Position numbers and translations under genes: made by a program
Notes under the pieces: generated by a model
The model's input: only the letters and a program-made list of their open reading frames with translations
Database searches by the model: none
What the model was told of the DNA's origin: nothing
Shown here: positions 1-10,384 of the stretch, piece by piece
Layout: every line of letters begins with the position of its first letter
How positions within the stretch are numbered: the stretch's first letter is position 1
Assembly: GCA_964057225.1 (NCBI GenBank)
Contig: OZ059896.1
Location: 5,022,001 to 5,086,000, forward strand
Origin: Auanema rhodensis
Taxonomy: Eukaryota; Nematoda; Chromadorea; Rhabditida; Rhabditidae
Direction of reading: 5' to 3'
Length of the DNA: 64,000 nucleotides

Positions 1-15
1 ACGTAAATTTCAAAG

Positions 16-30
16 TCATGGTTACCATGA
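16..30. repeat. 7+1+7 bp inverted repeat in the monomer
   Basis: TCATGGT and ACCATGA are perfect reverse complements around a single central T. The element recurs in nearly every monomer. The common A-to-C change at register 30 (GCACC class) shortens the arms to 6 bp, and rarer changes (G20A near 15508, 18499, 20435, 26771, 28707, 37508 and 39620) break a pair. With a one-base spacer it can act as a dyad protein site; a stable hairpin would need the arms to open. No function can be read from sequence alone. Confidence 0.85.
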
Positions 31-108
31 ACCAATATCAATAAAAATTTGTTTTTAGACTAATATGGACATGGGGAATCTAATTTTGAAAACCGCATCT
101 CTTTATCT

Positions 109-118
109 TTCACGTGAA
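109..118. repeat. Palindrome TTCACGTGAA (variable E-box)
   Basis: A perfect 10-bp palindrome with a CACGTG core at registers 111-116. It exists in two common states across the window: intact CACGTG, and CAAGTG caused by C113A, which destroys the palindrome and its CpG. CAAGTG first appears in monomer 2 and recurs throughout; it is less frequent after about 49.8 kb. Monomers 108, 119 and 166 carry AACGTG instead (18943, 20879, 29151). CACGTG is the core recognised by many bHLH and bZIP proteins; binding here is not shown. Confidence 0.85.
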
Positions 119-140
119 GCGAGTTACATACCAAGTGCAC

Positions 141-148
141 ATCACGTG
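141..148 (+). promoter_or_regulatory. ATCACGTG, nearly invariant CDEI-like E-box
   Basis: ATCACGTG at registers 141-148 matches the budding-yeast CDEI/Cbf1 consensus RTCACRTG and the general bHLH E-box. It sits among overlapping short palindromes, GTGCAC (135-140) and TGTACA (147-152). By eye only seven monomers in the window lack the core: CACTTG at 7359, 8767 and 10351, CAAGTG at 11407, and AACGTG at 57343, 60335 and 62623. The two sets of three are HOR copies, so these are probably three independent mutations. The typing as a regulatory site is a hypothesis; the motif and its conservation are seen. Confidence 0.5.
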
Positions 149-173
149 TACATTTAATTAGCATAAATTAAAG

Positions 174-183
174 TTCACGTAAA
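174..183. repeat. Third CACGT motif spanning the monomer junction
   Basis: TTCACGTAAA crosses the junction between monomers 1 and 2 (as I numbered them). Its CACGT core starts 33 bp after the core at 143, which starts 32 bp after the core at 111, so three CACGT motifs lie at near-equal spacing in one half of each repeat. Variants include CACTT (monomers 111, 122, 169, 214, 226), TCGCGT (monomers 259, 284, 296) and CATGT (monomer 69, about 11969). Confidence 0.7.
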
Positions 184-3100
184 TTTCAAAGTCATGGTTA
201 CCATGAACCATTATCGATAAGAATTTGTTTTTAAACTAATATGGACATGGGGAATCTAATTTTGAAAACCGCATCTCTTTATCTTTCAAGTGAAGCGAGT
301 TACATACCAAGTGCACATCACGTGTACATTTAATTAGCATAAATTAAAGTTCACGTAAATTTCAAAGTCATGGTTACCATGAACCAATATCAATAAGAAT
401 TTGTTTTTAAACTAATATGGACATGGGGAATCTAATTTTGAAAACCGCATCTCTTTATCTTTCACGTGAAGCGAGTTACATACCAAGTGCACATCACGTG
501 TACATTTAATTAGCATAAATTAAAGTTCACGTAAATTTCAAAGTCATGGTTACCATGAACCAATATCAATAAAAATTTGTTTTTAAACTAATATGGACAT
601 GGGGAATCTAATTTTGAAAACCGCATCTCTTTATCTTTCACGTGAAGCGAGTTACATACCAAGTGCACATCACGTGTACATTTAATTAGCATAAATTAAA
701 GTTCACGTAAATTTCAAAGTCATGGTTACCATGAACCAATATCAATAAAAATTTGTTTTTAGACTAATATGGACATGGAGAATCTAATTTTGAAAACCGC
801 ATCTCTTTATCTTTCAAGTGAAGCGAGTTAAATACCAAGTGCACATCACGTGTACATTTAATTAGCATAAATTAAAGTTCACGTAAATTTCAAAGTCATG
901 GTTACCATGAACCAATATCAATAAAAATTTGTTTTTAAACTAATATGGACATGGGGAATCTAATTTTGAAAACCGCATCTCTTTATCTTTCACGTGAAGC
1001 GAGTTACATACCAAGTGCACATCACGTGTACATTTAATTAGCATAAATTAAAGTTCACGTAAATTTCAAAGTCATGGTTACCATGAACCAATATCAATAA
1101 AAATTTGTTTTTAGACTAATATGGACATGGGGAATCTAATTTTGAAAACCGCATCTCTTTATCTTTCACGTGAAGCGAGTTACATACCAAGTGCACATCA
1201 CGTGTACATTTAATTAGCATAAATTAAAGTTCACGTAAATTTCAAAGTCATGGTTACCATGAACCAATATCAATAAAAATTTGTTTTTAGACTAATATGG
1301 ACATGGGGAATCTAATTTTGAAAACCGCATCTCTTTATCTTTCACGTGAAGCGAGTTACATACCAAGTGCACATCACGTGTACATTTAATTAGCATAAAT
1401 TAAAGTTCACGTAAATTTCAAAGTCATGGTTACCATGAACCAATATCAATAAGAATTTGTTTTTAAACTAATATGGACATGGGGAATCTAATTTTGAAAA
1501 CCGCATCTCTTTATCTTTCAAGTGAAGCGAGTTACATACCAAGTGCACATCACGTGTACATTTAATTAGCATAAATTAAAGTTCACGTAAATTTCAAAGT
1601 CATGGTTACCATGAACCAATATCAATAAGAATTTGTTTTTAAACTAATATGGACATGGGGAATCTAATTTTGAAAACCGCATCTCTTTATCTTTCACGTG
1701 AAGCGAGTTACATACCAAGTGCACATCACGTGTACATTTAATTAGCATAAATTAAAGTTCACGTAAATTTCAAAGTCATGGTTACCATGAACCAATATCA
1801 ATAAGAATTTGTTTTTAAACTAATATGGACATGGGGAATCTAATTTTGAAAACCGCATCTCTTTATCTTTCAAGTGAAGCGAGTTACATACCAAGTGCAC
1901 ATCACGTGTACATTTAATTAGCATTAATTAAAGTTCACGTAAATTTCAAAGTCATGGTTACCATGAACCAATATCAATAAAAATTTGTTTTCAAACTAAT
2001 ATGGACATGGGGATTCTAATTTTGAAAACCGCATCTCTTTATCTTTCACGTGAAGCGAGTTACATACCTAGTGCACATCACGTGTACATTTAATTAGCAT
2101 AAATTAAAGTTCACGTTAATTTCAAAGTCATGGTTACCATGAACCAATATCAATAAAAATTTGTTTTTAGACTAATATGGACATGGGGAATCTAATTTTG
2201 AAAACCACATCTCTTTATCTTTCACGTGAAGCGAGTTACATATAAAGTGCACATCACGTGTACATTTAATTAGCATAAATTAAAGTTCACGTAAATTTCA
2301 AAGTCATGGTTACCATGCACCAATATTAATAAAAATTTGTTTTTAGACTAATATGGACATGGGGAATCAAATTTTGAAAACCGCATCTCTTTATCTTTCA
2401 CGTGAAGCGAGTTACATACCAAGTGCACATCACGTGTACACTTAATTAGCATAAATTAAAGTTCACGTAAATTTCAAAGTCATGGTTACCATGCACCAAT
2501 ATCAATAAAAATTTGTTTTTAGACTAATATGGACATGGGGAATCTAATTTTGAAAACCGCATCTCTTTATCTTTCACGTGAGGCGAGTTACATACCAAGT
2601 GCACATCACGTGTACATTTAATTAGCATAAATTAAAGTTCACGTAAATTTCAAAGTCATGGTTACCATGAACCAATATCAATAAAAATTTGTTTTTAGAC
2701 TAATATGGACATGGGGAATCTAATTTTGAAAACCGCATCTCTTTATCTTTCAAGTGAAGCGAGTTACATACCAAGTGCACATCACGTGTACATTTAATTA
2801 GCATAAATTAAAGTTCACGTAAATTTCAAAGTCATGGTTACCATGAACCAATATCAATAAGAATTTGTTTTTAAACTAATATGGACATGGGGAATCTAAT
2901 TTTGAAAACCGCATCTCTTTATCTTTCAAGTGAAGCGAGTTACATACCAAGTGCACATCACGTGTACATTTAATTAGCATAAATTAAAGTTCACGTAAAT
3001 TTCAAAGTCATGGTTACCATGAACCAATATCAATAAAAATTTGTTTTTAGACTAATTTGGACATGGGGAATCTAATTTTGAAAACCGCATCTCTTTATCT

Positions 3101-3520
3101 TTCAAGTGAAGCGAGTTACATACCAAGTGCACATCACGTGTACATTTAATTAGCATAAATTAAAGTTCACGTAAATTTCAAAGTCATGGTTACCATGAAC
3201 CAATATCAATAAAAATTTGTTTTTAAACTAATATGGACATGGGGAATCTAATTTAGAAAACCGCATCTCTTTATCTTTCACGTGAAGCGAGTTACATACC
3301 TAGTGCACATCACGTGTACATTTAATTAGCATAAATTAAAGTTCACGTAAATTTCAAAGTCATGGTTACCATGAACCAATATCAATAAAAATTTGTTTTT
3401 AGACTAATTCGGACATGGGGAATCTAATTTTGAAAACCGCATCTCTTTATCTTTCAAGTGAAGCGAGTTACATACCAAGTGCACATCACGTGTACATTTA
3501 ATTAGCATAAATTAAAGTTC

Positions 3521-3696
3521 ACGTAAATTTCAAAGTCATGGTTACCATGAACCAATATCAATAAGAATTTGTTTTTAAACTAATATGGACATGGGGAATC
3601 TAATTTTGAAAACCGCATCTCTTTATCTTTCACGTGAAGCGAGTTACATACCAAGTGCACATCACGTGTACATTTAATTAGCATTAATTAAAGTTC
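3521..3696 (+). other. Recombinant monomer 21
   Basis: This monomer has ATAAGAATTT with intact CACGTG at register 111, as in monomers 29 and 35, but ends in GCATTAATTA, which elsewhere belongs to the following CAAGTG monomer (30, 36). It looks like a fusion of two adjacent types. The switch lies between about 3633 and 3685, and the fusion makes this part of the unit one monomer shorter than in the copies at 4929 and 5985. Confidence 0.65.
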
Positions 3697-3872
3697 ACGT
3701 AAATTTCAAAGTCATGGTTACCATGAACCAATATCAATAAAAATTTGTTTTCAAACTAATATGGACATGGGGATTCTAATTTTGAAAACCGCATCTCTTT
3801 ATCTTTCACGTGAAGCGAGTTACATACCAAGTGCACATCACGTGTACACTTAATTAGCATAAATTAAAGTTC
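3697..3872 (+). other. Recombinant monomer 22
   Basis: The left part is the TCAAAC/GGATTC type (as at 1937), while the right part has TACCAAG and CACTTAATT like the monomer at 2289. It is followed directly by the GCACC/GAGGCG monomer. The switch falls between about 3775 and 3829. An in-register unequal exchange skipping the CGTTAATT monomer and most of the next one would give exactly this structure. Confidence 0.75.
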
Positions 3873-6336
3873 ACGTAAATTTCAAAGTCATGGTTACCAT
3901 GCACCAATATCAATAAAAATTTGTTTTTAGACTAATATGGACATGGGGAATCTAATTTTGAAAACCGCATCTCTTTATCTTTCACGTGAGGCGAGTTACA
4001 TACCAAGTGCACATCACGTGTACATTTAATTAGCATAAATTAAAGTTCACGTAAATTTCAAAGTCATGGTTACCATGAACCAATATCAATAAAAATTTGT
4101 TTTTAGACTAATATGGACATGGGGAATCTAATTTTGAAAACCGCATCTCTTTATCTTTCAAGTGAAGCGAGTTACATACCAAGTGCACATCACGTGTACA
4201 TTTAATTAGCATAAATTAAAGTTCACGTAAATTTCAAAGTCATGGTTACCATGAACCAATATCAATAAGAATTTGTTTTTAAACTAATATGGACATGGGG
4301 AATCTAATTTTGAAAACCGCATCTCTTTATCTTTCAAGTGAAGCGAGTTACATACCAAGTGCACATCACGTGTACATTTAATTAGCATAAATTAAAGTTC
4401 ACGTAAATTTCAAAGTCATGGTTACCATGAACCAATATCAATAAAAATTTGTTTTTAGACTAATTTGGACATGGGGAATCTAATTTTGAAAACCGCATCT
4501 CTTTATCTTTCAAGTGAAGCGAGTTACATACCAAGTGCACATCACGTGTACATTTAATTAGCATAAATTAAAGTTCACGTAAATTTCAAAGTCATGGTTA
4601 CCATGAACCAATATCAATAAAAATTTGTTTTTAAACTAATATGGACATGGGGAATCTAATTTAGAAAACCGCATCTCTTTATCTTTCACGTGAAGCGAGT
4701 TACATACCTAGTGCACATCACGTGTACATTTAATTAGCATAAATTAAAGTTCACGTAAATTTCAAAGTCATGGTTACCATGAACCAATATCAATAAAAAT
4801 TTGTTTTTAGACTAATTCGGACATGGGGAATCTAATTTTGAAAACCGCATCTCTTTATCTTTCAAGTGAAGCGAGTTACATACCAAGTGCACATCACGTG
4901 TACATTTAATTAGCATAAATTAAAGTTCACGTAAATTTCAAAGTCATGGTTACCATGAACCAATATCAATAAGAATTTGTTTTTAAACTAATATGGACAT
5001 GGGGAATCTAATTTTGAAAACCGCATCTCTTTATCTTTCACGTGAAGCGAGTTACATACCAAGTGCACATCACGTGTACATTTAATTAGCATAAATTAAA
5101 GTTCACGTAAATTTCAAAGTCATGGTTACCATGAACCAATATCAATAAGAATTTGTTTTTAAACTAATATGGACATGGGGAATCTAATTTTGAAAACCGC
5201 ATCTCTTTATCTTTCAAGTGAAGCGAGTTACATACCAAGTGCACATCACGTGTACATTTAATTAGCATTAATTAAAGTTCACGTAAATTTCAAAGTCATG
5301 GTTACCATGAACCAATATCAATAAAAATTTGTTTTCAAACTAATATGGACATGGGGATTCTAATTTTGAAAACCGCATCTCTTTATCTTTCACGTGAAGC
5401 GAGTTACATACCTAGTGCACATCACGTGTACATTTAATTAGCATAAATTAAAGTTCACGTAAATTTCAAAGTCATGGTTACCATGAACCAATATCAATAA
5501 AAATTTGTTTTTAGACTAATTTGGACATGGGGAATCTAATTTTGAAAACCGCATCTCTTTATCTTTCAAGTGAAGCGAGTTACATACCAAGTGCACATCA
5601 CGTGTACATTTAATTAGCATAAATTAAAGTTCACGTAAATTTCAAAGTCATGGTTACCATGAACCAATATCAATAAAAATTTGTTTTTAAACTAATATGG
5701 ACATGGGGAATCTAATTTAGAAAACCGCATCTCTTTATCTTTCACGTGAAGCGAGTTACATACCTAGTGCACATCACGTGTACATTTAATTAGCATAAAT
5801 TAAAGTTCACGTAAATTTCAAAGTCATGGTTACCATGAACCAATATCAATAAAAATTTGTTTTTAGACTAATTCGGACATGGGGAATCTAATTTTGAAAA
5901 CCGCATCTCTTTATCTTTCAAGTGAAGCGAGTTACATACCAAGTGCACATCACGTGTACATTTAATTAGCATAAATTAAAGTTCACGTAAATTTCAAAGT
6001 CATGGTTACCATGAACCAATATCAATAAGAATTTGTTTTTAAACTAATATGGACATGGGGAATCTAATTTTGAAAACCGCATCTCTTTATCTTTCACGTG
6101 AAGCGAGTTACATACCAAGTGCACATCACGTGTACATTTAATTAGCATAAATTAAAGTTCACGTAAATTTCAAAGTCATGGTTACCATGAACCAATATCA
6201 ATAAGAATTTGTTTTTAAACTAATATGGACATGGGGAATCTAATTTTGAAAACCGCATCTCTTTATCTTTCAAGTGAAGCGAGTTACATACCAAGTGCAC
6301 ATCACGTGTACATTTAATTAGCATTAATTAAAGTTC

Positions 6337-9300
6337 ACGTAAATTTCAAAGTCATGGTTACCATGAACCAATATCAATAAAAATTTGTTTTCAAACTAAT
6401 ATGGACATGGGGATTCTAATTTTGAAAACCGCATCTCTTTATCTTTCACGTGAAGCGAGTTACATACCTAGTGCACATCACGTGTACATTTAATTAGCAT
6501 AAATTAAAGTTCACGTTAATTTCAAAGTCATGGTTACCATGAACCAATATCAATAAAAATTTGTTTTTAGACTAATATGGACATGGGGAATCTAATTTTG
6601 AAAACCACATCTCTTTATCTTTCACGTGAAGCGAGTTACATATAAAGTGCACATCACGTGTACATTTAATTAGCATAAATTAAAGTTCACGTAAATTTCA
6701 AAGTCATGGTTACCATGCACCAATATTAATAAAAATTTGTTTTTAGACTAATATGGACATGGGGAATCAAATTTTGAAAACCGCATCTCTTTATCTTTCA
6801 CGTGAAGCGAGTTACATACCAAGTGCACATCACGTGTACACTTAATTAGCATAAATTAAAGTTCACGTAAATTTCAAAGTCATGGTTACCATGCACCAAT
6901 ATCAATAAAAATTTGTTTTTAGACTAATATGGACATGGGGAATCTAATTTTGAAAACCGCATCTCTTTATCTTTCACGTGAGGCGAGTTACATACCAAGT
7001 GCACATCACGTGTACATTTAATTAGCATAAATTAAAGTTCACGTAAATTTCAAAGTCATGGTTACCATGAACCAATATCAATAAAAATTTGTTTTTAGAC
7101 TAATATGGACATGGGGAATCTAATTTTGAAAACCGCATCTCTTTATCTTTCAAGTGAAGCGAGTTACATACCAAGTGCACATCACGTGTACATTTAATTA
7201 GCATAAATTAAAGTTCACGTAAATTTCAAATTCATGGTTACCATGAACCAATATCAATAAAAATTTGTTTTCAAACTAATATGGACATGGGGATTCTAAT
7301 TTTGAAAACCGCATCTCTTTATCTTTCACGTGAAGCGAGTTACATACCTAGTGCACATCACTTGTACATTTAATTAGCATAAATTAAAGTTCACGTAAAT
7401 TTCAAAGTCATGGTTACCATGAACCAATATCAATAAAAATTTGTTTTTAGACTAATTTGGACATGGGGAATCTAATTTTGAAAACCGCATCTCTTTATCT
7501 TTCAAGTGAAGCGAGTTACATACCAAGTGCACATCACGTGTACATTTAATTAGCATAAATTAAAGTTCACGTAAATTTCAAAGTCATGGTTACCATGAAC
7601 CAATATCAATAAGAATTTGTTTTTAAACTAATATGGACATGGGGAATCTAATTTTGAAAACCGCATCTCTTTATCTTTCACGTGAAGCGAGTTACATACC
7701 AAGTGCACATCACGTGTACATTTAATTAGCATAAATTAAAGTTCACGTAAATTTCAAAGTCATGGTTACCATGAACCAATATCAATAAGAATTTGTTTTT
7801 AAACTAATATGGACATGGGGAATCTAATTTTGAAAACCGCATCTCTTTATCTTTCAAGTGAAGCGAGTTACATACCAAGTGCACATCACGTGTACATTTA
7901 ATTAGCATTAATTAAAGTTCACGTAAATTTCAAAGTCATGGTTACCATGAACCAATATCAATAAAAATTTGTTTTCAAACTAATATGGACATGGGGATTC
8001 TAATTTTGAAAACCGCATCTCTTTATCTTTCACGTGAAGCGAGTTACATACCTAGTGCACATCACGTGTACATTTAATTAGCATAAATTAAAGTTCACGT
8101 TAATTTCAAAGTCATGGTTACCATGAACCAATCTCAATAAAAATTTGTTTTTAGACTAATATGGACATGGGGAATCTAATTTTGAAAACCACATCTCTTT
8201 ATCTTTCACGTGAAGCGAGTTACATATAAAGTGCACATCACGTGTACATTTAATTAGCATAAATTAAAGTTCACGTAAATTTCAAAGTCATGGTTACCAT
8301 GCACCAATATTAATAAAAATTTGTTTTTAGACTAATATGGACATGGGGAATCAAATTTTGAAAACCGCATCTCTTTATCTTTCACGTGAAGCGAGTTACA
8401 TACCAAGTGCACATCACGTGTACATTTAATTAGCATAAATTAAAGTTCACGTAAATTTCAAAGTCATGGTTACCATGAACCAATATCAATAAAAATTTGT
8501 TTTTAGACTAATATGGACATGGGGAATCTAATTTTGAAAACCGCATCTCTTTATCTTTCAAGTGAAGCGAGTTACATACCAAGTGCACATCACGTGTACA
8601 TTTAATTAGCATAAATTAAAGTTCACGTAAATTTCAAATTCATGGTTACCATGAACCAATATCAATAAAAATTTGTTTTCAAACTAATATGGACATGGGG
8701 ATTCTAATTTTGAAAACCGCATCTCTTTATCTTTCACGTGAAGCGAGTTACATACCTAGTGCACATCACTTGTACATTTAATTAGCATAAATTAAAGTTC
8801 ACGTAAATTTCAAAGTCATGGTTACCATGAACCAATATCAATAAAAATTTGTTTTTAGACTAATTTGGACATGGGGAATCTAATTTTGAAAACCGCATCT
8901 CTTTATCTTTCAAGTGAAGCGAGTTACATACCAAGTGCACATCACGTGTACATTTAATTAGCATAAATTAAAGTTCACGTAAATTTCAAAGTCATGGTTA
9001 CCATGAACCAATATCAATAAGAATTTGTTTTTAAACTAATATGGACATGGGGAATCTAATTTTGAAAACCGCATCTCTTTATCTTTCACGTGAAGCGAGT
9101 TACATACCAAGTGCACATCACGTGTACATTTAATTAGCATAAATTAAAGTTCACGTAAATTTCAAAGTCATGGTTACCATGAACCAATATCAATAAGAAT
9201 TTGTTTTTAAACTAATATGGACATGGGGAATCTAATTTTGAAAACCGCATCTCTTTATCTTTCAAGTGAAGCGAGTTACATACCAAGTGCACATCACGTG

Positions 9301-10384
9301 TACATTTAATTAGCATTAATTAAAGTTCACGTAAATTTCAAAGTCATGGTTACCATGAACCAATATCAATAAAAATTTGTTTTCAAACTAATATGGACAT
9401 GGGGATTCTAATTTTGAAAACCGCATCTCTTTATCTTTCACGTGAAGCGAGTTACATACCTAGTGCACATCACGTGTACATTTAATTAGCATAAATTAAA
9501 GTTCACGTTAATTTCAAAGTCATGGTTACCATGAACCAATATCAATAAAAATTTGTTTTTAGACTAATATGGACATGGGGAATCTAATTTTGAAAACCAC
9601 ATCTCTTTATCTTTCACGTGAAGCGAGTTACATATAAAGTGCACATCACGTGTACATTTAATTAGCATAAATTAAAGTTCACGTAAATTTCAAAGTCATG
9701 GTTACCATGCACCAATATTAATAAAAATTTGTTTTTAGACTAATATGGACATGGGGAATCAAATTTTGAAAACCGCATCTCTTTATCTTTCACGTGAAGC
9801 GAGTTACATACCAAGTGCACATCACGTGTACACTTAATTAGCATAAATTAAAGTTCACGTAAATTTCAAAGTCATGGTTACCATGCACCAATATCAATAA
9901 AAATTTGTTTTTAGACTAATATGGACATGGGGAATCTAATTTTGAAAACCGCATCTCTTTATCTTTCACGTGAGGCGAGTTACATACCAAGTGCACATCA
10001 CGTGTACATTTAATTAGCATAAATTAAAGTTCACGTAAATTTCAAAGTCATGGTTACCATGAACCAATATCAATAAAAATTTGTTTTTAGACTAATATGG
10101 ACATGGGGAATCTAATTTTGAAAACCGCATCTCTTTATCTTTCAAGTGAAGCGAGTTACATACCAAGTGCACATCACGTGTACATTTAATTAGCATAAAT
10201 TAAAGTTCACGTAAATTTCAAATTCATGGTTACCATGAACCAATATCAATAAAAATTTGTTTTCAAACTAATATGGACATGGGGATTCTAATTTTGAAAA
10301 CCGCATCTCTTTATCTTTCACGTGAAGCGAGTTACATACCTAGTGCACATCACTTGTACATTTAATTAGCATAAATTAAAGTTC
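6337..10384 (+). repeat. Domain 1c: 9-monomer (1584-bp) HOR, copies of 9, 8 and 6
   Basis: Unit order at 6337: TCAAAC/GGATTC; CGTTAATT with CCACATC and TATAAAG; GCACC/ATTAAT with AATCAAATT; GCACC/GAGGCG; CAAGTG; AAATTCATG with TCAAAC and CACTTG; TAATTTGG; ATAAGAATTT/CACGTG; ATAAGAATTT/CAAGTG/GCATTAATTA. The next copy, 7921-9328, has eight monomers because the GAGGCG monomer is missing. The third, 9329-10384, has the first six and then stops where diverged monomers begin. AATCAAATT landmarks at 6761, 8345 and 9753 are 9 and 8 monomers apart. Confidence 0.88.
8273..8448 (+). other. Recombinant monomer 48
   Basis: It begins as the GCACC/ATTAAT/AATCAAATT type but ends in CATTTAATT instead of the CACTTAATT seen in its counterparts at 2289, 6689 and 9681. 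It is followed by the CAAGTG monomer rather than the GAGGCG one. The switch lies between about 8390 and 8425, and it accounts for the 8-monomer length of the unit 7921-9328. Confidence 0.75.

Larger units (their letters stand above)
1..176 (+). repeat. Reference monomer (monomer 1)
   Basis: First complete monomer, used here to define registers 1-176. Landmarks in order: A/T-rich start (1-10), inverted repeat TCATGGTTACCATGA (16-30), CCAAT (32-36), an A-tract then T-tract region (43-57), ATGGGGAATC (71-80), TTCACGTGAA (109-118), the variable triallelic site at 131-134 (CCAA here), GTGCAC (135-140), ATCACGTG (141-148), TGTACA (147-152), TTAATTAGCATAAATTAAAG (154-173) and a final TTC that joins the next ACGT. 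It has five CpG sites (2, 94, 113, 120, 145). The choice of start is arbitrary because the array is circularly permutable. Confidence 0.95.
1..1936 (+). repeat. Domain 1a: irregular monomers 1-11
   Basis: Eleven monomers without a clean internal period. Monomers 2, 3, 9, 10 and 11 carry ATAAGAATTT (A45G), a variant I found only in the first 9.3 kb of the window. Monomer 2 has ATTATCGAT in place of ATATCAAT; monomer 5 has ATGGAGAATC and GTTAAATACC. Monomer 11 has GCATTAATTA (A165T), which marks the last monomer of each higher-order unit that follows. The array continues upstream of base 1. Confidence 0.8.
1937..6336 (+). repeat. Domain 1b: HOR units of 10, 9 and 6 monomers
   Basis: Three successive units start with the same monomer type (GTTTTCAAAC with ATGGGGATTC) at 1937, 3697 and 5281, and each ends with a GCATTAATTA monomer. 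They are 10, 9 and 6 monomers long. They share an ordered run: TAATTTGG, TAATTTAGAA with TACCTAG, TAATTCGG, then ATAAGAATTT. The first two also carry the GCACC/GAGGCG monomer (2465, 3873). The size differences come from loss or gain of whole monomers, so the period stays a multiple of 176 bp. Confidence 0.85.

Noticed and set aside
16-30. Hairpin as a terminator or structured ncRNA
   Set aside because: The one-base spacer cannot form an ordinary RNA loop without opening pairs, and there is no U-tract or associated transcript evidence.
109-148. CACGTG boxes as gene promoters (G-box/E-box)
   Set aside because: No gene lies near any of them, and the motifs recur in every monomer. They are noted as possible protein sites only.
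1-176. CENP-B box
   Set aside because: No match to the TTCG....A..CGGG core in the monomer. TTCG occurs only in rare variants (TAATTCGG, AAATTCG) without the downstream CGGG.
141-176. A budding-yeast point centromere (CDEI-CDEII-CDEIII)
   Set aside because: The ATCACGTG motif fits CDEI, but there is no CDEIII with its CCGAA core, and point centromeres are single-copy rather than satellite arrays. Only the motif resemblance is kept.
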